This document shows positions 62,912 through 64,000 of a stretch of 64,000 nucleotides of DNA, piece after piece. Position 1 is the stretch's first letter. Each line of letters starts with the position of its first letter. Made by a program: the position numbers and the translations under genes. The DNA is taken from the NCBI RefSeq assembly GCF_043876835.1, contig NZ_JBAWJZ010000002.1, forward strand, positions 186,001 through 250,000, written 5' to 3'. The stretch comes from Yeosuana sp043876835 (GTDB taxonomy: Bacteria > Bacteroidota > Bacteroidia > Flavobacteriales > Flavobacteriaceae). A model generated the notes under the pieces. It was not told the DNA's origin. It saw nothing but the letters and a program-made list of their open reading frames with translations, and did no database searches.

Positions 62912-64000
62912 TTAATTTCTTATTAATTTATTTGGAAAAACCACTGGACTTTCAAATCCATTTTTTCCAACGGAAGCAATGCCAAAAAAATAGTTATCAA
63001 TGACAATTCCATTAAGTGTAAACTCTGAAACATCACCAACAAAACGACTGTTGTCCCATGTTGGAGAGGTTGTATCACGCCAATAAATTTTGTAACCAAC
63101 AGCACCATCTACTTTATCCCATTTAAATTTTGCAGACGCTTCAACAATACCACCAATAGCTACATTTTTAGGAGTTGGTGGTGCCCAAGCTAAACTTGCT
63201 AGAGTTATGGCATTTGCAGCAGTTAGTTTTTTAGCGTAATCAAAATTAACATACTTGATGACATCTCCATATTCTATTCCATTTTCATTTCGTACATCTT
63301 GATGTTGACGATTATAGTTTTCATGAGCTTCCATAATTCGAATACCTGCAAATCCTAAATCATTAAAGGGACGATGATGACCACCACGACCGAATCGATC
63401 TAATCTATAAACCATCATTGGGTTCATTTCTGGCATATATGATTTTACTGTTTTGTGAACGTAACGAGCTAACTGACGAGAAATGCCATCAACTTCTCCA
63501 CCATAAAAACGTCTCATTTGTCGTTCTCTTTCTGTCTCAGTTGGAGGAACTGGTTCTGAAAAAATTCTGAATGTTCTGTTATCAATAATCCCATCTACTC
63601 CTTCTATATTACCAATCATATCATTATTTAAAATACCTATGATTTCCCAACCTTTTTCTTGGGCATATTTCGCTAAACCAGCACCACCAAAAAGACCTTG
63701 TTCTTCACCAGAAAGGCCAACATATATAATACTATTATCAAAACTGTATCTTGAAAGCACTCTGGCAGCTTCAATAGTTCCGGCCAATCCAGAGGCATTG
63801 TCATTAGCTCCAGGGGCATCGGTTGAAAAATCCATCGTATCACTTGCACGAGAATCTATATCACCACTCATAATAATATAACGATTAGGATATTTTGTTC
63901 CTTTTTGAACAGCAACAACATTTACTATCCAGACATCATGAGGAACTCTGGAATTTCCTTCCTTTGTTACAAAATCTTTTTGATAAAAAACTTCTAAGCA
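62912..64000 (-). CDS. M28 family metallopeptidase with C-terminal FnIII domain, 5' end cut by window edge
   Basis: The last 362 residues are visible; the frame runs off the right edge. A peptidase core shows APGANDNASG (zinc Asp) and LSGEEQGLFG (catalytic and metal Glu). A fibronectin III-like domain follows (about the last 90 residues, FKWDKVDGAVGYKIYW). The segment that normally has a zinc His (GHxD) reads SGDIDS here, so one ligand is Asp. It sits 10 bp upstream of the M1 gene in a likely peptide-use operon. Confidence 0.88.
   Translation of the reverse strand, partial: CLEVFYQKDFVTKEGNSRVPHDVWIVNVVAVQKGTKYPNRYIIMSGDIDSRASDTMDFSTDAPGANDNASGLAGTIEAARVLSRYSFDNSIIYVGLSGEEQGLFGGAGLAKYAQEKGWEIIGILNNDMIGNIEGVDGIIDNRTFRIFSEPVPPTETERERQMRRFYGGEVDGISRQLARYVHKTVKSYMPEMNPMMVYRLDRFGRGGHHRPFNDLGFAGIRIMEAHENYNRQHQDVRNENGIEYGDVIKYVNFDYAKKLTAANAITLASLAWAPPTPKNVAIGGIVEASAKFKWDKVDGAVGYKIYWRDTTSPTWDNSRFVGDVSEFTLNGIVIDNYFFGIASVGKNGFESPVVFPNKLIRN

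Overview
The window is a low-GC, gene-dense chromosomal segment of a Bacteroidetes bacterium, most likely a marine or cold-adapted Flavobacteriaceae. The evidence is a TonB-dependent receptor with a carboxypeptidase-like plug extension, a fused CcoN-CcoO oxidase, a GIN/PspC/PadR envelope cluster, a bacillithiol deacetylase, promoters with the Bacteroidetes -7 box TAnnTTTG, and an ice-binding-type lipoprotein. No insertion sequence, phage, CRISPR array or plasmid feature was seen. One tRNA (Pro, GGG) is present.

Layout. (1) 1-11.4 kb is a hydrogen-oxidation locus. A divergent promoter drives hypA plus a partial hoxF-type diaphorase leftward. It drives hyaABC rightward, encoding a membrane-bound [NiFe] hydrogenase with the six-cysteine proximal cluster of O2-tolerant group 1d enzymes. 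hyaD, hypF, hypD, hypE and a convergent nickel transporter follow. hypB and hypC are not in the window. (2) 11.4-13.2 kb holds a lipoprotein, trxB and tRNA-Pro. (3) 13.5-20.3 kb is an accessory-looking cassette: TetR, an aspartate-nucleophile alpha/beta hydrolase, a TSUP permease, a DinB-fold protein, a PPOX flavoprotein, a FabF-like ketosynthase, a BshB1-type deacetylase and AraC. It ends in a remnant of a carboxymuconolactone decarboxylase-like gene. Similar ~58-bp promoter elements stand before TetR and before the remnant. (4) 20.7-36.3 kb carries envelope stress genes (GIN, PspC, PadR), oxyR/dps, lipid and Nudix enzymes, an ice-binding lipoprotein, topB, a pseudouridine synthase and an ECF sigma factor.

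(5) 36.7-43.5 kb holds a TonB-dependent receptor, a TonB-like protein, a small exported protein, and a LytS-type kinase/LytTR regulator pair with three copies of a 2TM domain. Matches to the LytTR direct-repeat consensus precede both the receptor gene and the exported-protein operon. (6) 43.5-51 kb holds a P-type ATPase, an LpxD-like acyltransferase, a LETM1-like protein, sodC, hemN and osmC. (7) 51.2-60.7 kb is a full cbb3 oxidase cluster (ccoI, ccoS, ccoNO, ccoQ, ccoP, ccoG, ccoH and a SafE-type protein) with a divergent Crp/Fnr regulator that has cysteines near its N-terminus. (8) 60.7-64 kb holds a YdeI-type protein and two metallopeptidases; the last is cut by the window edge.

How it fits together. 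Five copies of the inverted repeat ATGAY-N4-RTCAT lie upstream of hyaA/hypA, tonB, hemN, ccoS-NO-QP and ccoI. In each case a TAnnTTTG-like -7 box begins 36 bp after the start of the repeat. This points to one low-oxygen regulon, probably run by the linked Crp/Fnr protein. It would couple H2 oxidation, anaerobic haem synthesis, a high-affinity oxidase and TonB energy transduction.
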